Shown piece by piece: positions 9,290 to 18,749 of a stretch of DNA of 64,000 nt (position 1 is the stretch's first letter; each line of letters starts with the position of its first letter). The notes below the pieces were generated by a model. That model had not been told where the DNA came from. It made no database searches and saw only the letters and a list, made by a program, of their open reading frames with translations. The stretch comes from Stappia sp. (GTDB lineage Bacteria; Pseudomonadota; Alphaproteobacteria; Rhizobiales; Stappiaceae): the NCBI RefSeq assembly GCF_040110915.1, contig NZ_CP157793.1, positions 3,595,001 through 3,659,000 of the forward strand. Reading direction: 5' to 3'. A program made the position numbers and the translations under genes.

Positions 9290-10359
9290 AGGCCGGCCTC
9301 CGCCAGCAGGCTCGCCTGATGGTCGAGCTGCAGCGCCTCGATGACCTCGCCCAGCGCCTCGCCGGCGAGGATCTCGGGCAGCTTGTAGAGCGTCAGGCCG
9401 ATCCGGTGGTCGGTCACCCGCCCTTGCGGGAAATTGTAGGTGCGGATGCGCTCGGAGCGGTCTCCGGAGCCGACCTGCAACCGCCGCGCCTCGGTGCGCT
9501 CGCTGGCAAGCCGCGCGCGTTCCTCGTCGAAGATGCGCGCGCGCAGCAACTGCAGCGCCTTGGCCTTGTTCTTGTGCTGCGAGCGCTCGTCCTGCACCGC
9601 GACCACGATGCCGGTGGGCACATGGGTGATTCGCACGGCCGAATCGGTGGTGTTGACGTGCTGCCCCCCGGCGCCCGAGGCGCGAAACGTATCGATCCGC
9701 AAGTCGGCGTCGGCCAATTGCACATCGACCTCCTCCGCCTGCGGCAGAACGGCGACGGTGGCGGCCGATGTGTGGATGCGCCCGCCCGATTCGGTCTCCG
9801 GCACCCGCTGCACCCGGTGCACGCCGGATTCGAACTTGAGATCGGCGAAGACCCGCGCGCCCGACACGGCGGCGATGATTTCCTTGTAGCCGCCGACCTC
9901 GCCCTCGCTCGCCGAGACGACCTCCACCTTCCAGCCCTTGAGCTGGGCGTAACGCTGATACATGCGAAACAGGTCGCCGGCGAAAAGCGCGGCCTCGTCG
10001 CCGCCCGTGCCGGCGCGCACCTCCAGGATCGCGTCGCGCGCATCCGCCGCGTCGCGCGGCAGAAAACCGAGACGCACCTCCTGCGCGAGCGCCGTGATGG
10101 TCGCGTCGAGCGTCTCGCGCTCCGCCTCGGCGAGCGCGCGCATCTCCGCGTCCGCCGCGTCATCGGCGAGGATCGCCTCCACCTCGGCGCGTTCGGCTTC
10201 CGCCTTCTGCAGCGCGCGCACCTTGGCGGCCAGCGGTTCGAGCTCGGCATAGTCGCGCGACAGGCGGACGAAGGTCTCCGGGTCCGGATTCTGGGTCATC
10301 CGGTATTCGATCTCGTCGACCCGGGCGATGAGGCTTTCCAGTTTTTCCGCCGCGATCAT
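9286..10359 (-). CDS. prfA: Peptide chain release factor 1
   Basis: This 357-residue class I release factor recognises UAA and UAG stop codons. Its GGQ loop (GAGGQHVN, Q233) triggers peptidyl-tRNA hydrolysis in the ribosome. The PxT codon-recognition element appears as PET in [15 protein letters not shown], where E. coli has PAT. The start is ATG 10359, with AAGGA about 12 bases upstream; the longer frame runs into the ptsP spacer. The order lysC-ptsP-prfA-prmC on one strand is conserved in Hyphomicrobiales. Confidence 0.97.
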   Translation of the reverse strand: MIAAEKLESLIARVDEIEYRMTQNPDPETFVRLSRDYAELEPLAAKVRALQKAEAERAEVEAILADDAADAEMRALAEAERETLDATITALAQEVRLGFLPRDAADARDAILEVRAGTGGDEAALFAGDLFRMYQRYAQLKGWKVEVVSASEGEVGGYKEIIAAVSGARVFADLKFESGVHRVQRVPETESGGRIHTSAATVAVLPQAEEVDVQLADADLRIDTFRASGAGGQHVNTTDSAVRITHVPTGIVVAVQDERSQHKNKAKALQLLRARIFDEERARLASERTEARRLQVGSGDRSERIRTYNFPQGRVTDHRIGLTLYKLPEILAGEALGEVIEALQLDHQASLLAEAGL

Positions 10360-10483
10360 GGCGTGACAGGGTCCTTTCAGGGGCGAGAGAAACGGGGTGA
10401 GAAAAGCGGCGCGCGCTTTCGGCGCGCCCGGCCGGTCGCCCCTCTGGATCCGGGCGGCCGGCAAGTCTGCGCAGGACGACCAG

Positions 10484-12754
10484 CTACAGGGGAACGTCGT
10501 TTTCCGCCGCGAAAGCCTTCAGCAGCGCGCGCGGGTCTTCCAGCGCGGCCGGCGTTTCGAGCCGGGGCAGCAGGCGTTCCGACAGCCGCCCGACGTCGAG
10601 GCCGCGCACCATCGCCTTGACCGGGCCGAGCGAGGAGGCCGACATCGACAGCGTGCGATAGCCCAGCGCGGCCAGCGCCATGGCGTGCAGCGGCTGCCCG
10701 GCGATCTCGCCGCACACCGCGACCGGGGTGTCATGCGCCCCGGCGCGCTCCACGATCTGCCGCAGGGCCCGCAGGAAGGGCACGCACAGCGTGTCGAACC
10801 GCTCCGCGACGCGCGTGTTGCCGCGGTCGATGGCGTTGAAGAACTGGAACAGGTCGTTCGAGCCGATGGAGGCGAAATCCACCGCGTCATAAAGCTCATC
10901 AAGCTGATAGAGCAGCGAGGGCACCTCGATCATCACGCCCAGGTGAAGCCGCTCCGGGGTCTTGTGGCCGTGCCGGCGCAGGTGCTGCAGCTCGCGCTGG
11001 ACCATCGCCTTGGCCTGATGGAACTCCGCCACATGCGAGACCATCGGGAACATGATGCGCAGCTCCCGCCCGGCGGCCGCGCGCAACAGCGCCCTGAGCT
11101 GCGTGCGCAGCACCGCCGGCCGGTCGAGGCCGAAGCGGATCGCCCGCCAGCCCATCGCCGGATTCTCTTCCTGGATGGCCCTGAGATAGGGCAGCACCTT
11201 GTCGCCGCCGATGTCGAGCGTGCGGAAGGTGACCGGCCGTCCGTCGGCGGCGTCCAGCACCTGCTCGTAATAGGCCATCTGCTCGCTCATCCGGGGAAAG
11301 GACGAGGCGACCATGAACTGCAATTCGGTGCGGAACAGGCCGACGCCGCTCGCCCCCGATTCGGTGACGGCCGGCAGATCGACCAGGAGACCCGCGTTGA
11401 GCTGGAGCGACAGATCGACGGAATCGCGGGTGATCGACGGCGCGTTGCGCAGCCGGCGGTATTGCGCCTGCCGGCGGGCGCGGAAGCGCACCTTCTCCGC
11501 ATAGGCGTTTTCCACGTCCGGCGCCGGGCGCAGATGGATCTCGCCGCTCTCGCCGTCGACGATGACCGGGTCGCCCGTTTCCGCGAGGCTGACGAGATTG
11601 TCCGCAAGCCCCACCGCCGCGATCCCCAGCGCCCGGGCGACGATGGTGACATGGCTCGTCGGCCCGCCCTCTTCCAGCGCGATCCCGCGAATGCGGTCGC
11701 GGCCGTAATCGAGCAGTTCCGCCGCCCCCATGTTGCGCGCCACGATCACCGCGTCCTGCGGCAGGCTTTCCGACAGCGGTCCGTGCTGGCGGCCCATCAG
11801 TTCGCGAATGAGGCGATGGGCGAGATCGTCGAGATCGTGCAGGCGCTCGCGCAGGTAAGGATCGGTCTGGCGCATCATGCGCGCGCGGGTGTCCGACTGG
11901 ACCTTCTCCACCGCGGCTTCCGCCGTCAGACCGTTGTTGATCGCCTCCTCGATCTTGCGGATCCAGCCGCGATCGTGGGCGAACATGCGATAGGCCTCCA
12001 GCACCTCGCGGTGTTCGCCGTGCTGGGCCATTTCCCCGGAGGACAGCAGATCGTCGAGCGAAAGCCGCAGCCGGTTGATCGCCCGCTCCAGCCGCGAAAG
12101 CTCGACGCCGGAATCTTCCGCGATCAGATTGGTGACCACGACGCGCGGCTCGTGCAGCACCACATGGCCGAGGCCGACGCCGTCGGAGAGCGCCACGCCC
12201 TTGAAATGCATCGGCCGCGACAGGTCGAGCTTGGTGCCCTGCTGGACGATGGCTTCCAGCTCACCGGCGGCGACCATCTCCGCGATGACCATCGCGGTGG
12301 TCTGCAGCGCCTCGACCTCGTCCTCGAAATAGGTGCGGTGCGACTGGTTCTGGACGACGAGCACGCCGAGCGTGCGCCCGGCCCTGAGGATCGGCACGCC
12401 GAGGAAGGAGTTATAGGCCTCTTCCCCCGTTTCCGGGCGGTAGGCGAAGGCGGGATGGGCCTGGGCGTTGGGCAGGTTGAGCGGGCGCGCGTCCGCCGCG
12501 ATCAGGCCGACGAGACCCTCGCCGACCTTGAGGCTCGTCTTGTGCACCGCGTCGCGGTTGAGACCCTCGGTCGCGTAGAGCTCCAGCATGCCGTCGGCGC
12601 GCAGGATATAGACCGAGCACACCTCGGCCACCACATTGGCCGCGATCAGGACAACGATCTTGTCGAGCCGTTCCTGCGCGTTGATCGGCTCCGCCATGAC
12701 CTCACGGAGACGCCGAAGCAGAACGCGGGGCCCGGCGAGAGTGCTCCGCATCAC
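10484..12754 (-). CDS. ptsP: Nitrogen-PTS phosphoenolpyruvate-protein phosphotransferase (EI-Ntr)
   Basis: This 756-residue enzyme I of the nitrogen phosphotransferase system takes phosphate from PEP and passes it via NPr to EIIA-Ntr, a regulatory chain that senses nitrogen, potassium and carbon state. An N-terminal GAF domain (about 10-155) is followed by the PEP-utilising N domain, the swivelling phospho-histidine domain ([12 protein letters not shown], His368) and the C-terminal PEP-binding barrel with [20 protein letters not shown] and the IGSNDLFQF element. The annotated start is GTG 12754, eight bases after AAAGGA; ATG 12751 directly follows it and is equally possible. The gene is 120 bp downstream of lysC and 124 bp upstream of prfA, probably in one operon. 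Confidence 0.96.
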   Translation of the reverse strand: MMRSTLAGPRVLLRRLREVMAEPINAQERLDKIVVLIAANVVAEVCSVYILRADGMLELYATEGLNRDAVHKTSLKVGEGLVGLIAADARPLNLPNAQAHPAFAYRPETGEEAYNSFLGVPILRAGRTLGVLVVQNQSHRTYFEDEVEALQTTAMVIAEMVAAGELEAIVQQGTKLDLSRPMHFKGVALSDGVGLGHVVLHEPRVVVTNLIAEDSGVELSRLERAINRLRLSLDDLLSSGEMAQHGEHREVLEAYRMFAHDRGWIRKIEEAINNGLTAEAAVEKVQSDTRARMMRQTDPYLRERLHDLDDLAHRLIRELMGRQHGPLSESLPQDAVIVARNMGAAELLDYGRDRIRGIALEEGGPTSHVTIVARALGIAAVGLADNLVSLAETGDPVIVDGESGEIHLRPAPDVENAYAEKVRFRARRQAQYRRLRNAPSITRDSVDLSLQLNAGLLVDLPAVTESGASGVGLFRTELQFMVASSFPRMSEQMAYYEQVLDAADGRPVTFRTLDIGGDKVLPYLRAIQEENPAMGWRAIRFGLDRPAVLRTQLRALLRAAAGRELRIMFPMVSHVAEFHQAKAMVQRELQHLRRHGHKTPERLHLGVMIEVPSLLYQLDELYDAVDFASIGSNDLFQFFNAIDRGNTRVAERFDTLCVPFLRALRQIVERAGAHDTPVAVCGEIAGQPLHAMALAALGYRTLSMSASSLGPVKAMVRGLDVGRLSERLLPRLETPAALEDPRALLKAFAAENDVPL

Positions 12755-12874
12755 CCGTCAAGTCCTTTCCGCCCGTGCGCGGGGGCTCGAGGCCGCCGCC
12801 ACATCCGCGTTACATCCGTGCAGGCTCCCCCGCCGGACCGTCGGGTTCTGGTGCGGCGCGCCTCTGTCGCGCGC

Positions 12875-14125
12875 CTACCCGTCCAGATCGTATAACGAAT
12901 GGAGAGTCCGAACCGCAAGTTCGGTATAGGCGGAATCGATCAGAACCGAGATCTTGATTTCCGAGGTGGTGATCGCCCGGATGTTGATGCCCTTGGCCGC
13001 GAGCCCCTCGAAACAGCGCGCCGCGATGCCCGCGTGGCTGCGCATGCCGATGCCGATCACCGACACCTTGACCACGTCGCGCGCGCCCTCGATCGCCTCG
13101 TAGCCGATGGCGTCGCGCTTGTCCTCAAGCACGGCGAAGGCCCGGTCGTAGTCGGTCTCCGGCACCGTGAAGGTGATATCCGTGGTGCGCCCGTCCGGCG
13201 AGATGTTCTGGACGATCATGTCGACGTTGATGTTCGCCTCGGCGAGCGAGCCGAACACGGCGCTGGCCACGCCGGGCTTGTCGGCCACGTTGCGGATGGA
13301 GATCTGCGCCTCGTCCTTGGCGAAGGCAATTCCGGTGACGACTTGCTGTTCCACGATCTCGTCCTCGTCGCAGATGAGTGTTCCCGGCGGCAATCCGCCC
13401 GCGCCGACCTGGGGGGCGTCCGGATCATCGAAGCTGGAGCGCACGAAGGTGCGCACGCCATGCACCATCGCCATCTCGACCGAGCGCACTTGAAGCACCT
13501 TGGCGCCGAGCGAGGCCATTTCCAGCATTTCCTCGAAGGCGATGCGTTCCAGCCGCTGCGCCTTCGGCACGATGCGCGGGTCGGTCGTATAGACGCCGTC
13601 CACGTCGGTGTAGATGTCGCACCGGTCCGCGCCGACGGCGGCCGCGAGCGCCACGGCGCTCGTGTCCGATCCGCCACGCCCCAGCGTCGCGATCCGGTTG
13701 TCCGGCGCCACGCCCTGGAACCCGGCGACCACCGCCACCTGGCCGGATTCGAGGCGCTCGATCAGCAGGCTGCCGTCGATCTCGGCAATGCGCGCCGCGC
13801 CGTGCTGGGTGTCGGTCCTGAGCGGGATCTGCCAGCCCTGCCAGGAACGGGCGTCGACGCCCATGTCCTGCAGCACGATGGCGAGCAGGCCGCTCGTCAC
13901 CTGTTCGCCGGAGGAGACCACCGCGTCATATTCGCGCGCATCATGCAGGGCGGAGGCCTCGCGGCACAGGCCGACCAGCTTGTTCGTCTCCCCGGCCATG
14001 GCGGAGACGACCACGGCGACCTGATGGCCGGCGTCGACCTCGCGCTTCACGTGGCGCGCAACGTTGCGGATACGCTCGAGATTGGCGACGGACGTTCCGC
14101 CGAACTTGAGAACCAGTCGGGCCAT
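12875..14125 (-). CDS. lysC: Aspartate kinase
   Basis: This 416-residue aspartokinase phosphorylates aspartate, the first step toward lysine, threonine, methionine and diaminopimelate. The amino-acid-kinase domain begins with VLKFGGTSVA and contains the GRGGSDTSAVALA nucleotide/substrate loop (about residue 150). Two C-terminal ACT domains (ISIRNVADKPGVA and VSVIGIGMRSHAG) provide feedback inhibition, usually by lysine and/or threonine. The start is ATG 14125; no good SD is visible, but the family N-terminus begins exactly here and the upstream frame is noise. A sigma-70-like promoter lies 70-100 bp upstream. Confidence 0.97.
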   Translation of the reverse strand: MARLVLKFGGTSVANLERIRNVARHVKREVDAGHQVAVVVSAMAGETNKLVGLCREASALHDAREYDAVVSSGEQVTSGLLAIVLQDMGVDARSWQGWQIPLRTDTQHGAARIAEIDGSLLIERLESGQVAVVAGFQGVAPDNRIATLGRGGSDTSAVALAAAVGADRCDIYTDVDGVYTTDPRIVPKAQRLERIAFEEMLEMASLGAKVLQVRSVEMAMVHGVRTFVRSSFDDPDAPQVGAGGLPPGTLICDEDEIVEQQVVTGIAFAKDEAQISIRNVADKPGVASAVFGSLAEANINVDMIVQNISPDGRTTDITFTVPETDYDRAFAVLEDKRDAIGYEAIEGARDVVKVSVIGIGMRSHAGIAARCFEGLAAKGINIRAITTSEIKISVLIDSAYTELAVRTLHSLYDLDG

Positions 14126-14195
14126 GGGATGCGTAGACAGCTCGAACCGAAGGGGATGTCGCGGAGCGGCCCCTCGCCGCCCGGATCGGGCGATA

Positions 14196-14224
14196 GCCAT
14201 ACAGACTGCGACGCGCGACCGCAA
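14196..14224 (-). promoter_or_regulatory. Candidate sigma-70 promoter of lysC
   Basis: On the minus strand, TTGCGG (14219-14224), 17 bases and TATGGC (14196-14201) form a reasonable -35/-10 pair about 70 bp upstream of the lysC start. It lies in the spacer shared with the divergent ubiG, which has its own TTGACA at 14234-14239 but no clear -10. Confidence 0.45.
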
Positions 14225-14289
14225 CTGCCACGCTTGACAAAGCGCCTGCGACCATCGACCAGTCGAGAAACGCGAGAAGGACCCACAGG

Positions 14290-15081
14290 ATGAGCGCCTC
14301 AGACCCCGCCGGAAGAGATCCCATGGACGGCACGTCCACCGGCACTGGCACCGTCGACGCGGGCGAAGTCGCCCGCTTCTCGGCGCTGGCCGCGGAATGG
14401 TGGAACCCGGCCGGCAAGTTTCGCCCGCTGCACAAGTTCAATCCGGTGCGCCTGGCCTACATCAAGGAACAGGTGTCGGCCCACTTCGGGCGCGACGACC
14501 GCGCGGCCGATGCCTTCACCGGCCTGCGCTTCCTCGACATCGGCTGCGGCGGCGGCCTGTTGTGCGAGCCGATGGCCCGCCTCGGCGCCACGGTCGTCGG
14601 CGCCGACGCCTCGGCCACCAACATCGAGGTCGCCCGCCTGCATGCCGCCGAAAGCGGTCTCGACATCGACTACCGCGCGACCACGGCGGAAGATCTGGCC
14701 GGGGCGGGCGAGACCTTCGACGTCGTGCTCAACATGGAAGTGGTGGAACACGTCGCCGACGTGCCGCTCTATCTCGATGCCTGCGCGCGGCTGGTGAAGC
14801 CCGGCGGGCTGATGTTCGTCGCCACCATCAACCGCACGCTGAAGGCCTATGCGCTCGCCATCGTCGGCGCGGAATACGTGCTGCGCTGGCTGCCGAAGGG
14901 CACGCACACCTACGACAAGCTGGTGACGCCGGCCGAACTCGAGGGCCCGCTCACCGCAGCCGGGCTGGAGGTGCGCGACCGCTGCGGCGTGAGCTTCAAC
15001 CCGCTGTCGGATACCTGGAACCGCTCGCGCGACATGGACGTCAACTACATGATGCTGTTCTCGCGCGACGCCGAGCGCTGA
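14290..15081 (+). CDS. ubiG: Bifunctional ubiquinone 3-O-methyltransferase UbiG
   Basis: This 263-residue SAM-dependent methyltransferase performs both O-methylation steps of ubiquinone synthesis. The family signatures are visible: [19 protein letters not shown] near the start, the SAM motif LDIGCGGG (82-89), [10 protein letters not shown], and the membrane-associating segment [18 protein letters not shown] followed by [14 protein letters not shown]. It is slightly longer than E. coli UbiG because of a 20-residue N-terminal tail. ATG 14290 follows AGAAGGA. It is divergent from lysC and lies 13 bp ahead of a hydrolase gene, an arrangement seen in related genomes. Confidence 0.96.
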   Translation: MSASDPAGRDPMDGTSTGTGTVDAGEVARFSALAAEWWNPAGKFRPLHKFNPVRLAYIKEQVSAHFGRDDRAADAFTGLRFLDIGCGGGLLCEPMARLGATVVGADASATNIEVARLHAAESGLDIDYRATTAEDLAGAGETFDVVLNMEVVEHVADVPLYLDACARLVKPGGLMFVATINRTLKAYALAIVGAEYVLRWLPKGTHTYDKLVTPAELEGPLTAAGLEVRDRCGVSFNPLSDTWNRSRDMDVNYMMLFSRDAER

Positions 15082-15094
15082 CGGGAGAGCCCGC

Positions 15095-15799
15095 ATGCGC
15101 GACGCGCCTTTGATCCTCGTGCCGGGGCTTCTGTGCACGGCCGATCTCTTCGCGGCGCAGATCGCCGCACTCGGGTCCGGACGAGACGTCACGGTGGCCG
15201 ATCACGGGCGCGATACGACGCTCGCGGCCATCGCGGAGCGGTTGCTCGCCGTCGGGCCCGAGCGTTTCGCCCTCGCCGGACTGTCCATGGGCGGCTATGT
15301 GGCGATGGAGGTCATGCGCCGGGCGCCGGACCGCGTCACGCGGCTGATGCTGATGGACACCACCGCGCGCCCCGACACGGCGGAGCAGACCGAGACCCGC
15401 CACCAGCTGATGGATCAGGCGCGCGTCGGGCGCTTCGACCGCATCCTGCCCGCGCTCTATCCGAGATTCGTGCATGAGCGGCGCCTGGACGACCGGGCGC
15501 TGCGCGCCGCCGTCGCGCGCATGGCCGCCGACACGGGCGCGGACGCCTTCATCCGCCAGCAGCAGGCGATCATCGCCCGCCCCGACGCGCGGCCCCACCT
15601 GCCCGCGATCGCCTGTCCGACGACCATCGTCGTCGGCGACGGCGACCGGCTGACGCCGCCCGATCTTGCCCGGGAAATGCGGGACCTCATTCCCGGCAGC
15701 CGGCTGGAGATCGTGCCGGACTGCGGCCACCTCGCGCCGCTGGAGGCCCCGCAACGCGTGGCTGCCCTGATGCGGGACTGGCTCGCCGGCAACGCCTAA
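15095..15799 (+). CDS. Alpha/beta-fold hydrolase
   Basis: This 234-residue single-domain hydrolase has the nucleophile elbow GLSMGG (S64), an oxyanion region VPGLLCT near the N-terminus, the acid in VVGDGDRLTP and the histidine in DCGHLAPLE. The substrate is unknown. It is probably co-transcribed with ubiG (13-bp gap, SD-like GGGAG). It is short for the family, with a minimal cap, and could be an esterase or a C-C hydrolase. Confidence 0.85.
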   Translation: MRDAPLILVPGLLCTADLFAAQIAALGSGRDVTVADHGRDTTLAAIAERLLAVGPERFALAGLSMGGYVAMEVMRRAPDRVTRLMLMDTTARPDTAEQTETRHQLMDQARVGRFDRILPALYPRFVHERRLDDRALRAAVARMAADTGADAFIRQQQAIIARPDARPHLPAIACPTTIVVGDGDRLTPPDLAREMRDLIPGSRLEIVPDCGHLAPLEAPQRVAALMRDWLAGNA

Positions 15800-15812
15800 C
15801 GCAAAGCCGAGC

Positions 15813-15862
15813 GATGCCAGCCGCCTTCGGCGGATCAGATGCCCGTCGCCTTCGGCGGATCA
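15813..15862. repeat. 25-bp tandem duplication at the end of the DUF1178 gene
   Basis: 15813-15837 and 15838-15862 are adjacent copies of a 25-base unit differing at two positions. Each contains GCCTTCGGCGGATCA. The inner copy ends exactly on the DUF1178 stop codon, so the duplication sits in the short spacer between two convergent genes. Confidence 0.85.
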
Positions 15863-16354
15863 ATTGTGCTCGTCGGGAAGGACCGGCAGCGGCAGGATGT
15901 CGATGCCCTCGTCGAGCAGTTCCGCGACCTCCTCGCGCGAGGCGGCGCCGTAGATGCCGCGCTCCTCCGCTTCGCCATAGTGGATCTTGCGCGCCTCTTC
16001 GGGAAAGGCCGTGCCGACATTCTCGGCCTTGGCCATGAGCTCGGTCTTCAGCGCCCGCAGCTGCGCGATCACCTGCGCGCGGACCGCGTCGGAGGGCGAC
16101 AGCGCGACCTGCGGCGGCGGCGTGGGGACGGAAGACGGTGCCGGTTCCCGGTCCGGCCCGGCGGGCGCCGGGATCTCGGCGCGGGCGCGCGCGGTGGCGA
16201 CGGCCGGCGCCATCAGCGCCTTGTCGACCGCCGAGGAGCCGCACGTCGGGCAGGTCACCAGACCGCGTGCGCGCTGCATATCGAAATCGTCCGATCCCCG
16301 AAACCAGCCCTCGAAGGCGTGACCGGCGTCGCAGCGCAGGGTGTAGCGGATCAT
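15860..16354 (-). CDS. DUF1178 family protein
   Basis: This is a 164-residue protein of the alpha/betaproteobacterial DUF1178 family, function unknown. The N-terminus MIRYTLRCDAGHAFEGWF with a later CPTCGS makes a three- or four-cysteine zinc-ribbon-like module (Cys8, the CPTC pair near 35-38). The middle is Ala/Pro-rich and the C-terminal half is helical with an acidic end. Its start overlaps the 3' end of the nitrilase gene by four bases, so the two are translationally coupled. The set comF-grxC-nit-DUF1178 is a recurrent neighbourhood in Hyphomicrobiales. Confidence 0.9.
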   Translation of the reverse strand: MIRYTLRCDAGHAFEGWFRGSDDFDMQRARGLVTCPTCGSSAVDKALMAPAVATARARAEIPAPAGPDREPAPSSVPTPPPQVALSPSDAVRAQVIAQLRALKTELMAKAENVGTAFPEEARKIHYGEAEERGIYGAASREEVAELLDEGIDILPLPVLPDEHN

Positions 16355-17205
16355 CCGGTCGTCTCCGGCACCGGCGCCACGTGCCGCACCTGAAAGGCGC
16401 GCCGGTTGGCGAGCGCAGGGATTCGCTGGCGGGCGGCCGCGACGGCGCTCATGTCGAGTTCGGCCAGCGCGTGTCCGGGTGCATCGCCGGCGACCTCGGC
16501 CAGCACCTCGCCCCAGGGCGCGACGATCAGGCTGTGGCCAAAGGTCTCGCGGCCGTCCTCATGGGATCCGCCTTGCGCGGCGGCAATCATGAAGGCCCCG
16601 GTCTCGATGGCCCGCGCGCGCATCAGCACATGCCAATGGGCCCGCCCGGTCTGGCGGGTGAAGGCGGCCGGCGCGGTGAGGACTTCGGCGCCCGCCTCCG
16701 CCTGGGCGGCGAAGAGCGCGGGAAAGCGCACGTCGTAGCAAATCCCCATGCCGAGGCGCGCGAACGGCAGATCGACCACCACGGCCTCTCCGCCCGGCGC
16801 ATAGGTGGCGGACTCGCGCCAACTCTCGCCGTTCGGCAGATCGACGTCGAACATGTGGATCTTGTCGTAGCGCGCGCAGATCGCGCCATCGGGGCCGAAC
16901 AGGAAGCCCCGGTTGGCGACCGTGTCCGCGCCGGTGCGGATCGCCAGCGAGCCGATGTGCAGGTGAATGCCAAGCTCCGCCGCCAGCGCGGAAAACGCCG
17001 CGACACCCTCGTCGTCCGCCTCCGGCCGGATCTTGTCGAACAGCGCGGCGCGGCTTTTCTCCAGCAGATGCGTCATTTCCGGCGTCTGCACATAGGTCGC
17101 CCCGTCGCGGGCGGCCGCGCGCACGCGCGCGCAGGCCGCCGCGACGTTCTCGCTCACGTCGCGCCCGCTGCGCATCTGCACGACCGCTGCCACAACCCGT
17201 GTCAT
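16351..17205 (-). CDS. Carbon-nitrogen hydrolase, Nit1/deaminated-glutathione amidase type
   Basis: This 284-residue nitrilase-superfamily amidase has the complete Glu-Lys-Cys triad: E43 (TPEM), K115 (YDKIHMFDV) and C156 (GICYDVRFP). The YDKIHMFDVD motif and the overall length match Nit1-like enzymes, which repair deaminated glutathione. That assignment is supported by a glutaredoxin gene immediately upstream but remains inference. ATG 17205 is used. It overlaps DUF1178 downstream by four bases and lies 55 bp after grxC. Confidence 0.92.
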   Translation of the reverse strand: MTRVVAAVVQMRSGRDVSENVAAACARVRAAARDGATYVQTPEMTHLLEKSRAALFDKIRPEADDEGVAAFSALAAELGIHLHIGSLAIRTGADTVANRGFLFGPDGAICARYDKIHMFDVDLPNGESWRESATYAPGGEAVVVDLPFARLGMGICYDVRFPALFAAQAEAGAEVLTAPAAFTRQTGRAHWHVLMRARAIETGAFMIAAAQGGSHEDGRETFGHSLIVAPWGEVLAEVAGDAPGHALAELDMSAVAAARQRIPALANRRAFQVRHVAPVPETTG

Positions 17206-17260
17206 GAACCGATCATCCTTGCTCCCGTTGAAGACCCCGCATGCCGCCGAGCGGACGGCC

Positions 17261-17515
17261 TCACGCGGCCAGCATGGCGTCCAGTTTGCCCGCCCGCTCC
17301 AGCGCCATCAACTCGTCGCAGCCGCCGACGTGTTCATCGTGAATGAAGATCTGCGGAAAGGTCGAGCCGCCGTTGGCGCGCTGGATCATCTCCTTGCGCA
17401 GGGCCGGATCGAAGCTCGCGTCGTACTCGCGAAACGCGACGCCCTTTTGTTGCAGAAGCCGCTTGGCCATGGTGCAGAAGCCGCACATCTGCCGTGTATA
17501 GATCTCGACCGCCAT
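17261..17515 (-). CDS. grxC: Glutaredoxin 3
   Basis: This 84-residue glutaredoxin uses glutathione to reduce protein disulfides and glutathionylated proteins. The active site is C11-G-F-C14; E. coli Grx3 has CPYC, and the GF variant is common in alphaproteobacteria. The conserved TFPQIFI cis-proline loop and GGCDEL glutathione-binding segment are present. It lies between comF and the nitrilase gene on one strand, probably as part of one transcript. Confidence 0.96.
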   Translation of the reverse strand: MAVEIYTRQMCGFCTMAKRLLQQKGVAFREYDASFDPALRKEMIQRANGGSTFPQIFIHDEHVGGCDELMALERAGKLDAMLAA

Positions 17516-17705
17516 CGTGCTCTCGTCCTTCGCCTGGTTCCATTGGCCTCAAGGGCGCGCGGCCAGGCCCGTCCGGCCGGGTCCTGCCGGAAAGACGGGC
17601 GGCCACGGCCCGCAGGCATATATCGACCCTGGCCCGCCGGCTGCAAGCCCCCACCCGTGCCGCGCCCGTCGCGCGCGAAGCGCCGGTCCCCTGTCGCATC
17701 CCGCA

Positions 17706-18614
17706 TCAGCTCAGCGGGCGGTCCGCGCCGGCGTGGGCGAAGACCAGCACGTCCACCGCCCGCGCTCCGGCCCGCTCCAGCGCCCGCGCGGCCGCCGCGA
17801 CGGTGGCGCCCGTCGTATGCACGTCGTCCACCAGAACCACCCGCCGGCCCGCAAGGACGAGCCGCCCGGTGTCGGAGACGGCGAAGGCGCCGCGCACGTT
17901 CTTCGCGCGTTGCGCGGCGTCCAGTCCGACCTGGCGCCGGGTGGCCCGGCTGCGCACAAGCGCATGCGCCGCGACCTCCGCCCCCCACAGCTCCCCGACG
18001 CGCGTGGCCAGCAGGGCCGCCTGATTGTAGCGCCGCGTCCATTGGCGAAAGGGGTGCAACGGCACCGGGACCAGCAGCGGCGGCGCGCGATCCATGTCCG
18101 ATCCCCCTGCCCCGTCCTCGTCCTCGGCCGCAAAGCGCAATTCCGCGCCGGCGCGCGCCATCCAGGCCGCCATCGCCTGCGCCAGATGCGGCCGGTCGTG
18201 ATACTTGAGCCGCGACACCATCGCCCGCGCCGGCCCCTCGTAGGCCGCCACCGCCCTGAGCCGGTCGAAGCGCGGCGGATGCGCGATGGCCTGGGGCGAC
18301 ACCGCGCCCGCGCCGAGATCATAGGCGAACGGCAGGCCGAGCCGCGCGCACCAGGGCGGCGCCAGGAACGGCATCTCCCGCCAGCACGCGGCACACAACG
18401 CCGCATCCTCCGCCACCAGCCGGTCGCAGGCGACGCAGGTCGGCGGGATCGCAAGCCCGACCGCCCCCCAGACGGCGTGGCGCAGGCTCCGCAGAAGATC
18501 CCCCGCACCGCGCGTCGCGCCAGATGCAAGGCCGTCCGGTCCCGGATCCGCCGGTTCCTTCCCGGTCCTCCCCTCCACGGTCCTCCCCTCCACGGTCCTC
18601 CCCTCCCCGGTCAT
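17706..18614 (-). CDS. ComF family protein (phosphoribosyltransferase-like)
   Basis: This 302-residue protein has a double zinc-finger-like region (PPTCVACDRLVAEDAALCAACW) followed by a phosphoribosyltransferase fold with the PRPP loop VVLVDDVHTTGATV near the C-terminus. ComF homologues act in DNA uptake in naturally competent bacteria; the role in alphaproteobacteria is unclear. ATG 18614 follows AAGGTGG. The first 20 codons contain three tandem 15-bp repeats giving TVEGR units, which are not part of the ComF family, so the real start might instead be a GTG within or after the repeats. It is divergent from a methyltransferase gene and upstream of grxC. Confidence 0.85.
   Translation of the reverse strand: MTGEGRTVEGRTVEGRTGKEPADPGPDGLASGATRGAGDLLRSLRHAVWGAVGLAIPPTCVACDRLVAEDAALCAACWREMPFLAPPWCARLGLPFAYDLGAGAVSPQAIAHPPRFDRLRAVAAYEGPARAMVSRLKYHDRPHLAQAMAAWMARAGAELRFAAEDEDGAGGSDMDRAPPLLVPVPLHPFRQWTRRYNQAALLATRVGELWGAEVAAHALVRSRATRRQVGLDAAQRAKNVRGAFAVSDTGRLVLAGRRVVLVDDVHTTGATVAAAARALERAGARAVDVLVFAHAGADRPLS
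18564..18608. repeat. Three 15-bp tandem repeats in the comF 5' end
   Basis: GGTCCTCCCCTCCAC occurs at 18564-18578 and 18579-18593, with a one-mismatch copy at 18594-18608. On the coding strand each unit reads GTGGAGGGGAGGACC, combining a purine-rich SD-like GGGGAGG with a GTG codon, which blurs where comF translation begins. Confidence 0.9.
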
Positions 18615-18749
18615 GGCCTCCACCTTGTCCCGCGATCCGTCCCGGCCCGTCCGGTTTTGACGTCGGCGGCGGAGCACACCATAACGGGCGCAGCATAGCA
18701 TGGCGTCGACGCCCCCGGGGCGTCCCGACCGAACCCTCAAGGCAAGCGC

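Noticed and set aside
8357..14125. Frameshift or pseudogene within the lysC-ptsP-prfA-prmC series
   Set aside because: All four genes are full length with intact motifs; overlaps and spacers are normal.
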